From: Leptodactylus fallax
Lineage: Eukaryota; Chordata; Amphibia; Anura; Leptodactylidae
Assembly: GCA_947044405.1 (NCBI GenBank)
Contig: CAMRHE010000461.1
Coordinates: 1 to 64,000, forward strand
Direction: 5' to 3'
Length of the DNA: 64,000 nucleotides
Part shown: positions 22,628-32,748 of the stretch, piece after piece
Layout: every line of letters starts with the position of its first letter
Numbering within the stretch: the stretch's first letter is position 1
Notes under the pieces: generated by a model
The model's input: only the letters and a program-made list of their open reading frames with translations
Database searches by the model: none
Told to the model about the DNA's origin: nothing
Translations under genes and position numbers: made by a program

Positions 22628-23512
22628 ACTAGAGATGACCGAATTTCTCAAAAATTCGATTTGGCAGCTTCGCCGAATTTCCCAAAAAATTTTCTTTGAT
22701 CCAAATTACTTTGTGGCAAATCACGTTAAAAACAGCTATTTTCCTGGCTGTAGAGAGCCTGGTGATATGGGGATATGCATTTTACACTAAGGACACGTCG
22801 GAATAGCCTTTACAAAGGCTATTCTACTCCTACCTTTGCCGTTGCATCACGTCCCCTGCGATGTTCTGGTCCGCCAGGAATGCGCAGAGCCGCTCGGAAG
22901 AGAATCAAGATGGCCGCCAGACATGTGCAGAAATGGTCTTGTATGGGATATAATCAAGATGGCCACCAGACATGCGCAGAAACGGTCTTGTATGGAATAT
23001 AATCAAAATGGTCGCCGGACATGCGCAGATAAGGTCTTGTATGGGATATAATCAAGATGGCCGCCAGACATGCGCAGAAATGGTCTTGTATGGGATATAA
23101 TCAAGATGGCCGCCGGACATGTGCAGAGCCTCTCGAAATAGAATCAAGATGGCCGCTGGACATGCGCAGATCCGCTTGGAATAGAGTCAAGATGGCCGCC
23201 GGACATGTGCAGAAACGGTCTTGTATGGGATATAATCAAGATGACCGCCGGACATGCGTAGAACCGCTCGAAATAGAATCAAGATGGCCGCCGGACTTGC
23301 GGACAAGCAAGGAGGACCAAGACATCGCAGGGGATGTGATGCAATGGCAAAGGTAGGAGTAGAATAGCCTTTGTAAAGGCTATTCTGACGTGTCCTTAGT
23401 TTAAAATGCGATTCGATACCCTGAAGCATGAGGAAATCCGAATCTGATGCGAATCGAAGATTTCCTGAAATTTGGATCGAATTCCACTTCGTCAGCTTCG
23501 ATTCGCTCATCT
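22628..23512. mobile_element. hAT-type fold-back element with internal minisatellite
   Basis: The ends are inverted: CTAGAGATGACCGAATTT on the left and GATTCGCTCATCTCT on the right, with AATGATAA on both sides (an 8-base duplication as in hAT). A second pair of long arms lies at 22774-22875 and 23305-23410, containing GGAATAGCCTTTACAAAGGC, CTACCTTTGCC and CATCGCAGGGGATGTGATGC. Between them is a tandem array. No transposase is encoded. It interrupts the L1 A ORF2 between endonuclease and reverse transcriptase. Confidence 0.82.
22895..23300. repeat. Minisatellite of mixed 43- and 49-bp units
   Basis: TCAAGATGGCCGCC-like anchors start at 22905, 22954, 23004, 23052, 23101, 23144, 23187, 23236 and 23279. 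Units of about 49 bases carry GGTCTTGTATGGGATATAA; units of 43 bases carry GCTCGAAATAGAA instead. Every unit keeps ACATGCGCAGA-like sequence. AAGATGGCCGC resembles the core of the YY1 binding site. Reading frames over the array are repeat artefacts. Confidence 0.92.
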
Positions 23513-24690
23513 CTAATGATAATGTTTGTAAAAAGAAAACTATCAATGGCCTTGCAAGAGGGCTGTGAGGTGGGCAGATCGTCCTTTAAGTTATACAGGG
23601 ATTCATAGTATAGTTTGAACATTTCAGCCATTAAACGTTGTTCGAGAACCTTATGTCCACTAGAATGAAACAGATAGGCTATACAAATTTTGCCTGTACT
23701 TGTTTAACCCTTCAAGTTAAAAAAGAGCCAACTTTATTGTTGTGCAAATAAATTTGGAGTTGGAACCTCTTTAGAGTTCTGTCTCCAGAGCATTAAAATC
23801 TATAATCAGGGTTTGGAATTCCTGTTCCCTCTTACGTTTAAGTTGGGAGCCTAACTTAATGAAAACTCCTCTGATAAATGCTTTATGTGAGTTCCAGTGT
23901 ATGCAGGTTAGAAACTGACCCAACGTTAATAATAAAATAATTCTGTAATTCGGACCAGATAGAGTTGAAGCATTCAGTGGAATTTAAAATGGAATCATTA
24001 AGTTTCCACTGAGAAGGGAGAGAGGAAGAGAAACATTGCATACGTTCTAGTGAAAATGGGGCATGGTCAAACCACATAATATCGCCAATCTTAGTGGATT
24101 TAGTTTGTGATAAAGTAGGACCTGAGACTAGGAAGAAATAAACTCTAGAGTAGGAGTGATGTGGTTAGGAGAAGAATGTGCAATCCCTTTGACTGCCATG
24201 TTGGCACATCAAAGTGGTTTTCAGTAAATACCATATCCGAGTAGGAGGAATTACGCCTCATGAGGGTTGTAGAGTCTTCAGTAGGGTCATGACAAAATTA
24301 AAATCACCACCAATTATCAGAAGACCATTGGCAGAGGCCTTGGTTTTGGGGAGCAACATATTTAGGAATAGAGACTGATGTTTGTTAGGGAAATAGATAT
24401 TGTAAATTGTATATACCATGTTGTTAATTTCGCAAACAAGGCCGACATATCTGCCCACAGGGTCCTGAACCACAGAGAGGAGGGAAAAGGCCACTGTATC
24501 CTTTATAGTCACCATGACGCCTTTTCGCTTAGCAGGGCCAGAGGCCATAAAAATATGTGGGAATTGATCTGAGGGGCTTTATCAGTATGGAAATGGGTCT
24601 CCTGGACTAATAACACATCACAACTCAGCCTCAAGGCCTCTCTCCATAATAGGCTGCATTTAGACCCCTAACATTGAGAGAAGAGATTTT
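23401..24690 (-). pseudogene. L1 A ORF2, endonuclease and linker
   Basis: The frame 24548-24258 has VGRYVGLVCEI and the signature GGDFNFV of the apurinic-like endonuclease. The frame 24077-23883 has WFDHAPF (the conserved DH) and WKLNDSIL, which mark its end. The frame from 23631 (MAEMFKLYYESLYN) is the linker into the reverse transcriptase and is cut by the hAT element at 23512. Stops and frameshifts separate the pieces. Confidence 0.82.
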
Positions 24691-25029
24691 AAGTACCATT
24701 GGTACATAGGATTATGATTGCTGTGAGCAAGGAAGTATAACCCCAACATGTATTCATGACTAAGGCAGGTAGTAGTGCCAATGAATAATAGTTAATAACC
24801 GATCTGTAGTAGAAAAGCAAAGACCAAAAAATAATGTGTCCAACAGTATAGAAACTCAGCATTTGAATGCTATAAAACATCAGATAATAAGTGTAATCAT
24901 AGTGCATAGCACCGATATCTCCAAGGAAGTAAAGACAAAACAATACACCATCTCTAAATATAAGATAGAACTGGGAGAACTACCTGGGTGGGTATAATAT
25001 AAACAGTGGAAACCTGAGAAGAGAAACAT

Positions 25030-25879
25030 TGGTTAGTAAGTCATGAGGACCAAACAAGGTGGAAAATCAGCCCACCACCTTCCATTCCTCTTCACTGCTT
25101 TCGAGGGATGTTGTACCGTCAGAGCTCCCACAGAATCAGGAGGAGAAAGGTTCCATGACTGGAGAAGTCGTAGTCCATTCAGGATGGAGGAGACAATAGT
25201 CACAACGCCATTTTGGGTAATTAGCAATTTAGCAGGAAATCCCCAATGGTATTTAATATTATGATCTCATGTTTATTGATGACTGAGAAGTCCCTTCTGG
25301 CTTGCAGAGTGTCTGCAGAAAGATCCAGGTACAGTGCGATGTTGGAGTATGGGTCAGGGAGCGTCTTCAGATAAACATGATAAGTTCCTTGAGATGGTAG
25401 AAGTGTACTCTGACTAAGGTATCCCTGGGAGATGAGTCAGGGGTCGCTTTAGACTTGGGAAGGCGGTGAGCATGATCCAAAGTTAAGTCAAGGTCCGACA
25501 GGGTTGGTAGGATAGCGTGAAACAGTTTCTTGAGGTATCCAGGGATGTCAACCGGAGATACCTCCTCTGGCATCCCCCTTATTTTTATATTGTTCCTCCT
25601 GGATCTGTCTTCAGCGTCTGTGGCCTTTTTTTTAAGCCATTTCACGTGCTCCTCTAAATTATTATGGGCATCCACAAGCTCATTATGCGCTTTTGAGAAT
25701 TCCTCCAATTTCTTTTCTAGATTATCTGTGTGGCCACCCAGTTCCTGCAGTTTGGATTGAATCTGTTTAAGCAGGGATGTGACATTATAGTTTATACCAT
25801 TCTGAAGGAAGCAGGTTCTTAGTCTATGTAACCGCTTAGATTTTCTTCTAACATTCGATATCTCCCCTCTGCCTTCCAC
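25030..25879 (-). pseudogene. L1 A ORF1 (coiled-coil RNA-binding protein)
   Basis: A 170-residue frame has a heptad-rich stretch (LQELGGHTDNLEKKLEEF...) followed by EDRSRRNNIKIRGMPEE, the conserved opening of the L1 ORF1 RNA-recognition domain. PRDTLVRVHFYHLKELIMF follows. The C-terminal domain continues in another frame with SNIALYLDLSADTLQARRDF to about 25270. ORF1 proteins form trimers that bind L1 RNA. The frame break makes it non-functional. Confidence 0.85.
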
Positions 25880-25924
25880 TTTCCCACATAGCCCCTTTCT
25901 CTGATTGTTACCTGCTCTTGATCC

Positions 25925-27905
25925 ATGGCGGATATTACTGTCTCCTCCTATAACGTTAAAGGCCTTAAAATGCCTGAGAAATGCTTACAGTTCCTCTATG
26001 ATTCTCAAAAGTGCAGGCACCACATCCTCTGCCTACAGGAAATCCATTTTCTGGCTTCGTATTACCTACGCTTAACAATTGCTATTATCCCCTGTGGTCC
26101 CATAGTAGTAGCACCTCTGAGAAAACTAAAGGTGTGGCCATATTCTTACACAAAAATTTACCTGTAAAAATACTCGACTCGCTCTTTGACACTGATGCAT
26201 GCTACCTGTTCATTTGTGAGATCTTTGGGGTCACCTATACTGTGGCCATTGTCTACTCCCCTAATTCTGGACAATTTCCCTTTCTACTCTCGACTGACTA
26301 AATTTCAATCATTTGCCCGTTGCCACTTCATTTTATGTGGCGACTTTAATCTCACCATCAATCCCTTGCTTGTTTCCTCCTCAGGTAAATCCCATATCCC
26401 CTCTAATGCCCTCAATAAGCTACGAAAACTCCTGCATTCCATGCTGCTGTGCAACTCCTAGCGTATCCTTCATCCGGATGAAAGGGATTTCTCCTTCTAC
26501 TCTCATGCTCATGACTTGTACAGTAGACTGGACTACATCTTCCTTCCGCATACTTTTCTGCCGCAAGTAATTGCAGCTGGAATAGGTGATGCCCTTCTCT
26601 CTGATTATTCCCATGTCATGTGCACCATTAAACTCCTGCCCCCACTAACCAATTCCTGGAGACTAAATGAGTCCCTCTTGCTCGATGCTCAGTGTATGAC
26701 GGACCTTAAGCAATCCATCCTAGACTTTGCGTGAGATCACTCTTGGGACGAGACTGCCTTGCCCATCCAATGGGAAGCTGAGTCCTGAGAGGGATTTTGA
26801 TCAAACACGGAGCCAGAATTAAAAGGGAAGCAGGTCTGCAATTGAAAACGCTGCTCAGTTCTCTTGCCACTCTGGAAGCTAAGCATAAGCAACCCTTCCA
26901 ACGCTCCATGGTGTTCGGTCTGACGGTTCCTCCTTCAGCATAAGCAACAGAGGCTTATTTTACGAATGGGGCAATAAGGCAGGCCATCTTGGTCTTGGGC
27001 TGGTTTTGGCTTAAAGACATGTTCCAAAATGCCGCCCCCTAGTTTTCCATGGGTAGTGGAAGCTCAACATAAGCAAACCCTCCAATGCTCCGCGGTCTTT
27101 GCTCTGACGCAGCACAAAATTAGCTTCCTCCTTGAGGATAAGCAACAGAGGCTCCACCACCTGGGCCAACGTTTATTTTACAAATGGGGCAATAAGGCAG
27201 GCCAACTCCTTTCCTGAGCTGTTAGGGAGCGGCATTCCGCTTCTCATGTCATGTCAATCAAGAAATACTCTGGCTCAGTCTCACACCTCAGTCCTAATAT
27301 AGCTACAGATTTTCGTGCATACTACGAGAATCTTTATAACCTTCCCCCACACCACTCCTCTAATGGGAAACCAGATCTTTCTCTTACCCACTCCAATACA
27401 TAGCGCACACAGCCCTACCTCGCCTACTGATGGAGGATGTGGCCCTCCTGGATGCACCATTCACTCTGTAAGAATTAGAGCTAGTAATCTCCTGTCTTCC
27501 GTTGGGTAAAAGTCCTGACCCAGATGGCTACATGGCTCATTTCTTCAAGTGCTTACAATCTGAACTTTCTCCCCACCTCTTAAAGGTCTTCAACACAATC
27601 TCATCTGACACACCTTTCCTGCCCTCCTTCCTTCATGCGTACATCAATGTCCTTCCAAAAGAGGGCAAAGACCACTTATTATGCTCCAGCTATCGACCCA
27701 TTTTCCTCATCAACACAGATATGAAAATATATGCTCAACAGATAGCCACCAGACTGAGCCGCCACATGGGGGATTGGATTCACTTTGACCAGGTGGGCTT
27801 TATACCACAGAGAGAGGCTCATGACATACTGAAGGCCTTCTCTACTATCCACCACGCTCAGCAGACCGCAAATTCCTATGATGCTCCTCTCACTGGATGC
27901 AGAGA
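25925..27905 (+). pseudogene. L1 element B: ORF2 from its start to mid reverse transcriptase
   Basis: ATG at 25925 opens MADITVSSYNVKGL, the normal ORF2 N-terminus, and LCLQEIHF of the endonuclease follows. Later pieces show HFILCGDFNL (26.3 kb), SRLDYIF and DYSHV (26.5-26.6 kb), then after about 26.7 kb a duplicated linker. GKSPDPDGYMAHFFKC follows at 27.5 kb, with LPKEGKD and FDQVGFIPQREA. The sequence leaves L1 at about 27905, after the LDAEK-like motif A. It stands head to head with L1 A, with about 45 bases between the two coding starts. At least five frame changes. Confidence 0.85.
26877..27203 (+). repeat. Local duplication inside L1 B
   Basis: GAAGCTAAGCATAAGCAACCCTTCC at 26876 recurs as GAAGCTCAACATAAGCAAACCC near 27059, and GGGGCAATAAGGCAGGCC occurs at both 26968 and 27187. 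The first unit lacks about 35 bases kept in the second. This is a direct duplication of roughly 150 bases followed by a deletion in one copy. Confidence 0.7.
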
Positions 27906-29265
27906 AGGGCTCCAATGGCAACATGGCGCCCACGGGGAAGTAGAGCCCGCAGAAGGACAGTCAGTTGTAATGTCCAGCAGAGGTAGGCATGGAGGCACGG
28001 CCGCCATCTTTGATCCACCTGCATGGCGCCCGGAGGCACCCAGGCCACTCAGGAATTACTGTATGGAGGGACTTTTGGAGGCCTCCAGGAGAGTCGAAGA
28101 GGACCTAGGAGGGGTCCTCCTGGTCTTGCCCATCACTGGAGCCAAATGGAGATATCGATCAGCCGTGATTCTGTGGGTCCAGGGACAGTCCGAGGAAGGA
28201 GCTGAGGTAAGTCTTCACTCCCCAATAGCCAGGCCACACCCGTACATAGTGTGTTTAAATATTTCCTATATAGCGTGTTTAAATATTTTTTTCTTTCTCA
28301 GTCAATATAATGGGGAATATAAATTACTCTGATTGGTGTTACTGATCTCAGAGATCATTTCACTGATATGGCATATCATCAAGTTATAAAATAAAATATA
28401 TATTTTTGTTCAGCTAATATGGTCTTTGAGAAAACAAAATTGTTCTTCCATCATCTAAATAATGTAATAAAACATAGGTGATCTCATATCAATTTAAACC
28501 CCAAACAAGCGAACATACATCTCCTATTCTCTTTATAGTAAAAACAAACAATAAAGATAACTATTGAGATAATTACTAGGTCTGGGAGCCACTGAAGTTT
28601 ACATTGCAATGCAAGAAATGCTAAGTGCATGTGCAAACTCAGTAGATTGGGGACTTGCGCCGTATGGCTATGCACATGCGCATTTTGAGATCTGAAGCCG
28701 ATGGTATGTATGGGAAGGTAGGACTAATTACTAATGCACTGTATATGAATGGATGTACCTATTGTTGCTGTTTAGCAGATACGCCTGTCTACTCTCATTG
28801 GAGAGGGTGGAAACTGATGGGGGTGATTAGATATACACCTCTGTGGGACAGTCCCCAGGGGTTTATATAACTTGGGCTTGCGTGCTGCATCTCTATTAAG
28901 CCTCAATACCCCTGAAGACACCACTTATGTGGTGAAACATGTTGGGGGGCTGTGAATTTATGTTGTTTGTCTTTTTAGTTAGTTTCTAGCATCTGTAAAT
29001 TAGAATTTAACTGAAGAATACTGCAGATTACTATGGTTTCATACATTTTCAGTGCAGCAAACTGTTACGGTGGCAGAGACAAATGTATACTGTCCAATCT
29101 TTGATGTTAGGAACTTTTTATTAATTGTTAAATAGCACAGTAATTAAAGTTGTCTTGCATGTATATTATTAATTTGGACATAGATGGTAATATTGATTAA
29201 AAAAAAATCTTGTTTTTGGCAAGTGGGATATTTATTTAGCTTTAAATACCAATCCTTCTGTGAGA
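27000..29265 (+). mobile_element. Composite repeat, copy X: L1 ORF2 piece plus non-L1 tail
   Basis: From about 27905 the sequence matches the tail of copy Y in inverted orientation, with the same junction to L1 (AGAAGGGCT then CCAATGGC...GCGCCCACGGGG). The 276-residue frame over the junction is L1 in its first 130 residues and unrelated afterwards. The tail includes GAGCTGAGGTAAGT at 28199-28212, which fits a splice-donor consensus, and a hammerhead-like motif. Homology with copy Y fades near 29265. No target duplication was identified. Confidence 0.7.
28912..28938 (+). ncRNA. Hammerhead-like motif (candidate)
   Basis: CTGAAGA, one extra C, an ACCAC/GTGGT stem with a TTAT loop, then GAAAC. 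The counterpart in copy Y differs in the extra base and in the stem (GCCAC/GTGGT). The same core order appears at 17.3 and 39.9 kb. This may be no more than a conserved hairpin. Confidence 0.3.
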
Positions 29266-29529
29266 AGGTTTTTGATTTATATTGTTAATAGGTCAACCTG
29301 TAAAGGTATTGTCAGAGCCAAAATCAGAAGACCATCAAATCTCCAGTAACAAGCCAATGGTCAGCAATACATCAATCCAGCACAAAAGATCTGAGTTCAG
29401 AGCCTTAATAAAGTACAAACTAATAGCAGGAACAGCGTTTAAATATCCCTCCTCAGCTGCTGATTGGATCAGCACAGCAGAATTTTGTTGGCAAAGTAAC
29501 CTTAAGACAACAGCAACTAGTTGTTTAGC
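29266..29529. other. Unassigned sequence next to the gypsy LTR
   Basis: This stretch contains no recognised protein. It carries CTTAATAAAGTAC and a GATTGGATCAGCACAGC phrase. It abuts the LTR end at 29530 and could be flanking DNA or part of another LTR-type repeat. Confidence 0.35.
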
Positions 29530-29745
29530 TGTAAGGGAATTGCCAGTTGAGTAATTCCCCAGTACTGCTGCAGAACCCTGGGGGGAGGGGCACAACAAGA
29601 CAGTGAGCCCTAAAGCTGAAACCCCCCCCCCTCGCTGTCCCTGGCTAACTTGCCCGATCCGTCCTAGGCAACAGCCAGCAACCGGTCAATCAGTCACTTC
29701 TTAATATAAGTGACACACAGAACAGGACAAGACAAAACAACACAG
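29530..29745 (-). repeat. 3' part of the gypsy A LTR
   Basis: It matches, in inverse orientation, the 3' portion of the solo LTR at 32089-32743, including AATTACTCAACTGGCAATTC and the GCCCCTCCCCCCAGGG block. It ends in TACA, seen as TGTA at 29530. The 5' part of the LTR is lost at the junction with integrase at about 29745. Confidence 0.8.
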
Positions 29746-30404
29746 AATTTAGAGACAAAATGGACACCTCTATCAGAGACAATATTGTCAGGAACACTAT
29801 CAATTCTTACAATATGTTCCAAAAATAGGTGGGATAATGTCTTAGCATTAGGCAATTGAGGCAAAGGGATGAAATGACACATCTTACTGAACCTATCCAC
29901 CACTGTCCATACCACAGTTTTTCCTCCAGGAGAGGGCAAATCAGTGACCAAATCCATGGAAATGTGAGAACAAGGCCTCTTGGGTACTGGTAAGGGAAGC
30001 AATTCCCCCAAAGTCCTTACCCTAGGAACTTTGGCTCTAGCACATGTTTCACAAGCAGACACATAGCCTACAATATCCCAGGATTTTGGAGGCCACCAGT
30101 AATATCGAGATACCAGCCTCTTGGTGCCAGAAATCCCCGGGTGACCACATAACACAGAATCATGTAGTTCCTTTAATAACCGGAATCTAAATTGAAGAGG
30201 AACAAATAACTTTCCCTCTGGCGTTTCTGGTGGGGCGAACTGCTGATTCTCCCTGATCTCAGAGGCTAGGTCAGTGGAAACAGCAGAAACCACAACCCCC
30301 TCCGTGAGAATAGTTTCAGGTTGGGAATCATCAGACTGGGAAGGACAAAAACTCCAGGACAATGCATCCGCTCTAATATTCTTAGAACCAGGTCTGAACG
30401 TCAC
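29694..30404 (-). pseudogene. Gypsy A integrase (zinc finger and core), truncated
   Basis: The 236-residue frame starts in the RNase H-integrase linker (MTFRPGSKNIRADALS). It has the HHCC finger (HDSVLCGH ... CETC), YYWWP, then the core with DLVTDLP (first D) and VSDRGVHF (second D). It ends before the third acidic residue; the last 15 residues are encoded by LTR sequence. Without the third catalytic residue and the C-terminal domain it cannot integrate DNA. Confidence 0.88.
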
Positions 30405-31407
30405 AATAAAATCAAATCTAGTAAAAAATAGAGCCTACCTAGCCTATCTTGGGTTTAGCCTTTTAGCAGATTTAAGAAAAACTAAATTTTTACGGTCAGT
30501 TAAAACAGTTATCTGGTGCCTATCTCCCTCCAGAAAGTGTTGCCATTCCTCAAAAGCCCTCTTGATGGCCAAAAGTTCTCAATTCCCAACGTCATAGTTT
30601 CTTTCAGAAGAGGAAAATTTTCTGGAGAAGAAGGCACACAGTTTTAAACTAGTCAAAGAGGCAGTACCTTGGGATAACACCGCCCCTACTCCAACTTCTG
30701 AGGCGTCAACTTCAACAATAAAAGGTCTACTGAGGTCAGGTTGGACTAAAACAGGAGCTTTAGTAAAGGCTTGTTTCAAGAATTCAAAAGCATCAATAAC
30801 CTCTTGTTTCCAATTTAATAAATCTTCAACTTTCCGGGTGAGATCTGTCAGTGGTTTTGCTATGGAGGAGAAATTATGAATGAACTTTTGGTTATAATTG
30901 GCAAAAACCAAAAATCGTTATAATTGCTTTAGGGAGGAGGGTTGAGTACACTCTTTCACAGCCTGAACCTTGGCTGGGTCTATGCTGATGGTAGAGGAAG
31001 ACAAGATATAACCCAGAAAAGACAATTGTTGAACTCTAAAAAGACATTTTTCGATTTTAGCAAACAATTTGTTCTCTCTTAAGATTTCCAATACAGACCT
31101 AACATGTCTAACATGGGTCTTCCAAACTGGGGAAAAAAATCTAAATATCATCCAGATAAACTATTACACACTGACCAGATGAATTCCGAAAAATATCATT
31201 GACAAAACATTGAAAAACTGCAGGAGCATTAGTTAAACCAAAAGGCATTACTAGGTATTCATAATGGCCCTCTGGAGTGTTAAAAGCCGTCTTCCATTCA
31301 TCCCCTTCTTGAATACGAATTCAATTATAGGCTCCTCGCAAATCTAACTTGGAAAAATACTTGGCTCCAGAGACCTGATTTAGCAAGTTGGGGATGAGAG
31401 GGAGTGG
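30405..31407 (-). pseudogene. Gypsy A reverse transcriptase (palm) and RNase H
   Basis: The active-site motif YLDD is readable on the minus strand at about 31147-31160. A frame at 31151-30918 covers the thumb (FLGYILSS), and 30911-30579 covers the connection and RNase H start (FANYNQKFI, then [17 protein letters not shown] with the first catalytic D). Stops separate the pieces. Confidence 0.83.
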
Positions 31408-31702
31408 ATACTGATTTTTAATAGTGATTTTATTAAGGACCCGATAATCATCGGGTCCTTAATAAAATCACTATTAAAAATCAGTATATAAAAGGCTCTC
31501 TTCATAAAGGGCATATCTGTCTTTCCACTTCTCCTGCAGGGGCAGGATTCTTTTTGTCCACAAAAAGGATGGCGGGTTAAGGCCATGCATTGATTATGCA
31601 TGGCCTTAACCCGCCATCCTTTTTGTGGACAAAAAAGAATCCCGCCCCTGCAGGAGAAGTGGAAGGACAGATATGCCCTTTATGAAGAGAGCCTTTTATA
31701 TA
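31408..31702. repeat. Two adjacent palindromes inside gypsy A reverse transcriptase
   Basis: Palindrome 1 (31408-31487) has perfect 38-base arms around AATC. Palindrome 2 (31485-31702) has arms of about 106 bases around TGATT with two mismatches and one length difference. Read as gypsy sequence, the outer arms are in normal order and strand. The inner arms are the same two segments in inverted orientation. This fits a tandem duplication of about 145 bases followed by inversion of the middle, or an assembly fault. Confidence 0.9.
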
Positions 31703-32088
31703 GTCTCTCATAGCTTGCCTCCCAGGTTTGGATAAATTGAACAACCGCCCTTTAGGAAGTTTAAAATCTGGCAGCAATTCAATAGCACAATCATAAGATC
31801 TATGAGGAAGTAGTAAATTTGTGCCAGATTCAGCAAATACATCCTCATAATATTTAAGGTAGCTAGGTAGAGGTGAAGAAATAGTAGAAAAACTGTTATA
31901 CAAGAATCCATACATTTAGAGCCCCATTTAACCACATCCCCAAGCCTCCAGTCTAATACCGGATTATGCCTTTGTAACCATGGCAGTCCTAGGACCACCT
32001 CAGAGGGTAAATTTTCTAATATATAAAAGGAAAGAGAGTCAGAATGAATGGTCCCATGAATGGTCCCTACCTTAACAACTAACGGAGG
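31577..32088 (-). pseudogene. Gypsy A protease end and start of reverse transcriptase
   Basis: Frames here hold the end of the protease (ENLPSEVVLGLPWL, the conserved ILG-like flap) and the entrance of the polymerase ([36 protein letters not shown]). The last frame stops as soon as it runs into the palindrome centre at 31593. Several frame changes. Confidence 0.85.
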
Positions 32089-32748
32089 TGTAATGTCTCT
32101 GCCTGTTCGGGTCTCTGCACCACCCTCTGCCCGCACACGGCGGCGCAGGAGGCGTGCTCAGTTTGATTCCTTGTTTAAGATTCTTGTTGCTCAGTCTGAA
32201 CACTTTCCTAGACTATGTAATTGATTTTCTGCCACACCCATCTCCGTCAATTTGGTTTTCCTCTGCTCCACTAATAGTTAATTTTAGTCTTACCTGTGTG
32301 ATTGACAGCCTATCGTCCTATCAAGTCTGGGGCGGGTTTTTCCTTCTTATTTATTCTTTGCTCACAGTCACACTAGCACTTGCTATTGCTTCTGCGTACC
32401 TGCCTTTACTCCGTGCTGTTTTGTTACCTGTATTCCTATTTCTGATCTCTGGCTTTGTCTGTGACTATTCTTTTGGATTGTGATTTTGTACTGCATTGCT
32501 CGACTGTTACCGACCCCTTGGCTGACTTCCCTTTGTTGTTGTTTGTCCTGTCTGCGTTCTGTGTTTTCACTTATTATAAGCAGGGACTGTCGACTTGTTG
32601 CTGGTTGTTGCCTAGGAGAGATTGGGCAAGTAGGCAGAGACAGTGGAGGGGGATTCAGCTTAGGGTCCACTGTCTTGTCGTGCCCCTCCCCCCAGGGTTC
32701 TGCAGCAGCACTGGGGAATTACTCAACTGGCAATTCCCTTATAGGAGG
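32084..32748 (+). mobile_element. Solo LTR (32089-32743) with GGAGG target duplication
   Basis: The LTR starts TGTAATGTCTCTGCCTG and ends GGCAATTCCCTTATA, so its terminal CA has become TA. GGAGG flanks both sides (32084-32088 and 32744-32748). It matches the LTR at 56445-57087 over most of its length and lies opposite in strand to the gypsy A element it interrupts. A single LTR with an intact 5-base duplication is the product of recombination between the two LTRs of a full element. Confidence 0.9.

Larger units (their letters stand above)
19656..25880 (-). mobile_element. L1 element A, nearly full length but decayed
   Basis: Read on the minus strand the order is ORF1 (25.88-25.03 kb), ORF2 endonuclease (24.69-23.88 kb), reverse transcriptase (23.6-21.3 kb), C-terminal region (21.1-19.96 kb), a UTR, and a poly(A) seen as a T-run at 19655-19670. 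The 3' end CAATAAAATTTAAATTGAAAA resembles that of the L1 at 49.5-50.9 kb. A Tc1-type MITE (21711) and a hAT fold-back element (22628) interrupt it. It inserted into the Penelope element on its left. Many stops and frameshifts, so inactive. Confidence 0.88.

Noticed and set aside
22775..23356. Plus-strand frames of 71-99 residues with RWPPDMRRS-like repeats
   Set aside because: They translate the 43/49-bp minisatellite in the fold-back element; no start context or domain.
28199..28212. Splice donor of a host exon (GAG/GTAAGT)
   Set aside because: The sequence lies in a repeat present twice in the window, with no upstream open host exon or matching acceptor supported.
27502..28332. 276-residue plus-strand frame as a gene
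   Set aside because: The first half is L1 reverse transcriptase and the second half is the non-L1 tail read in frame by chance; the junction is shared with a dead copy at 15.6 kb.
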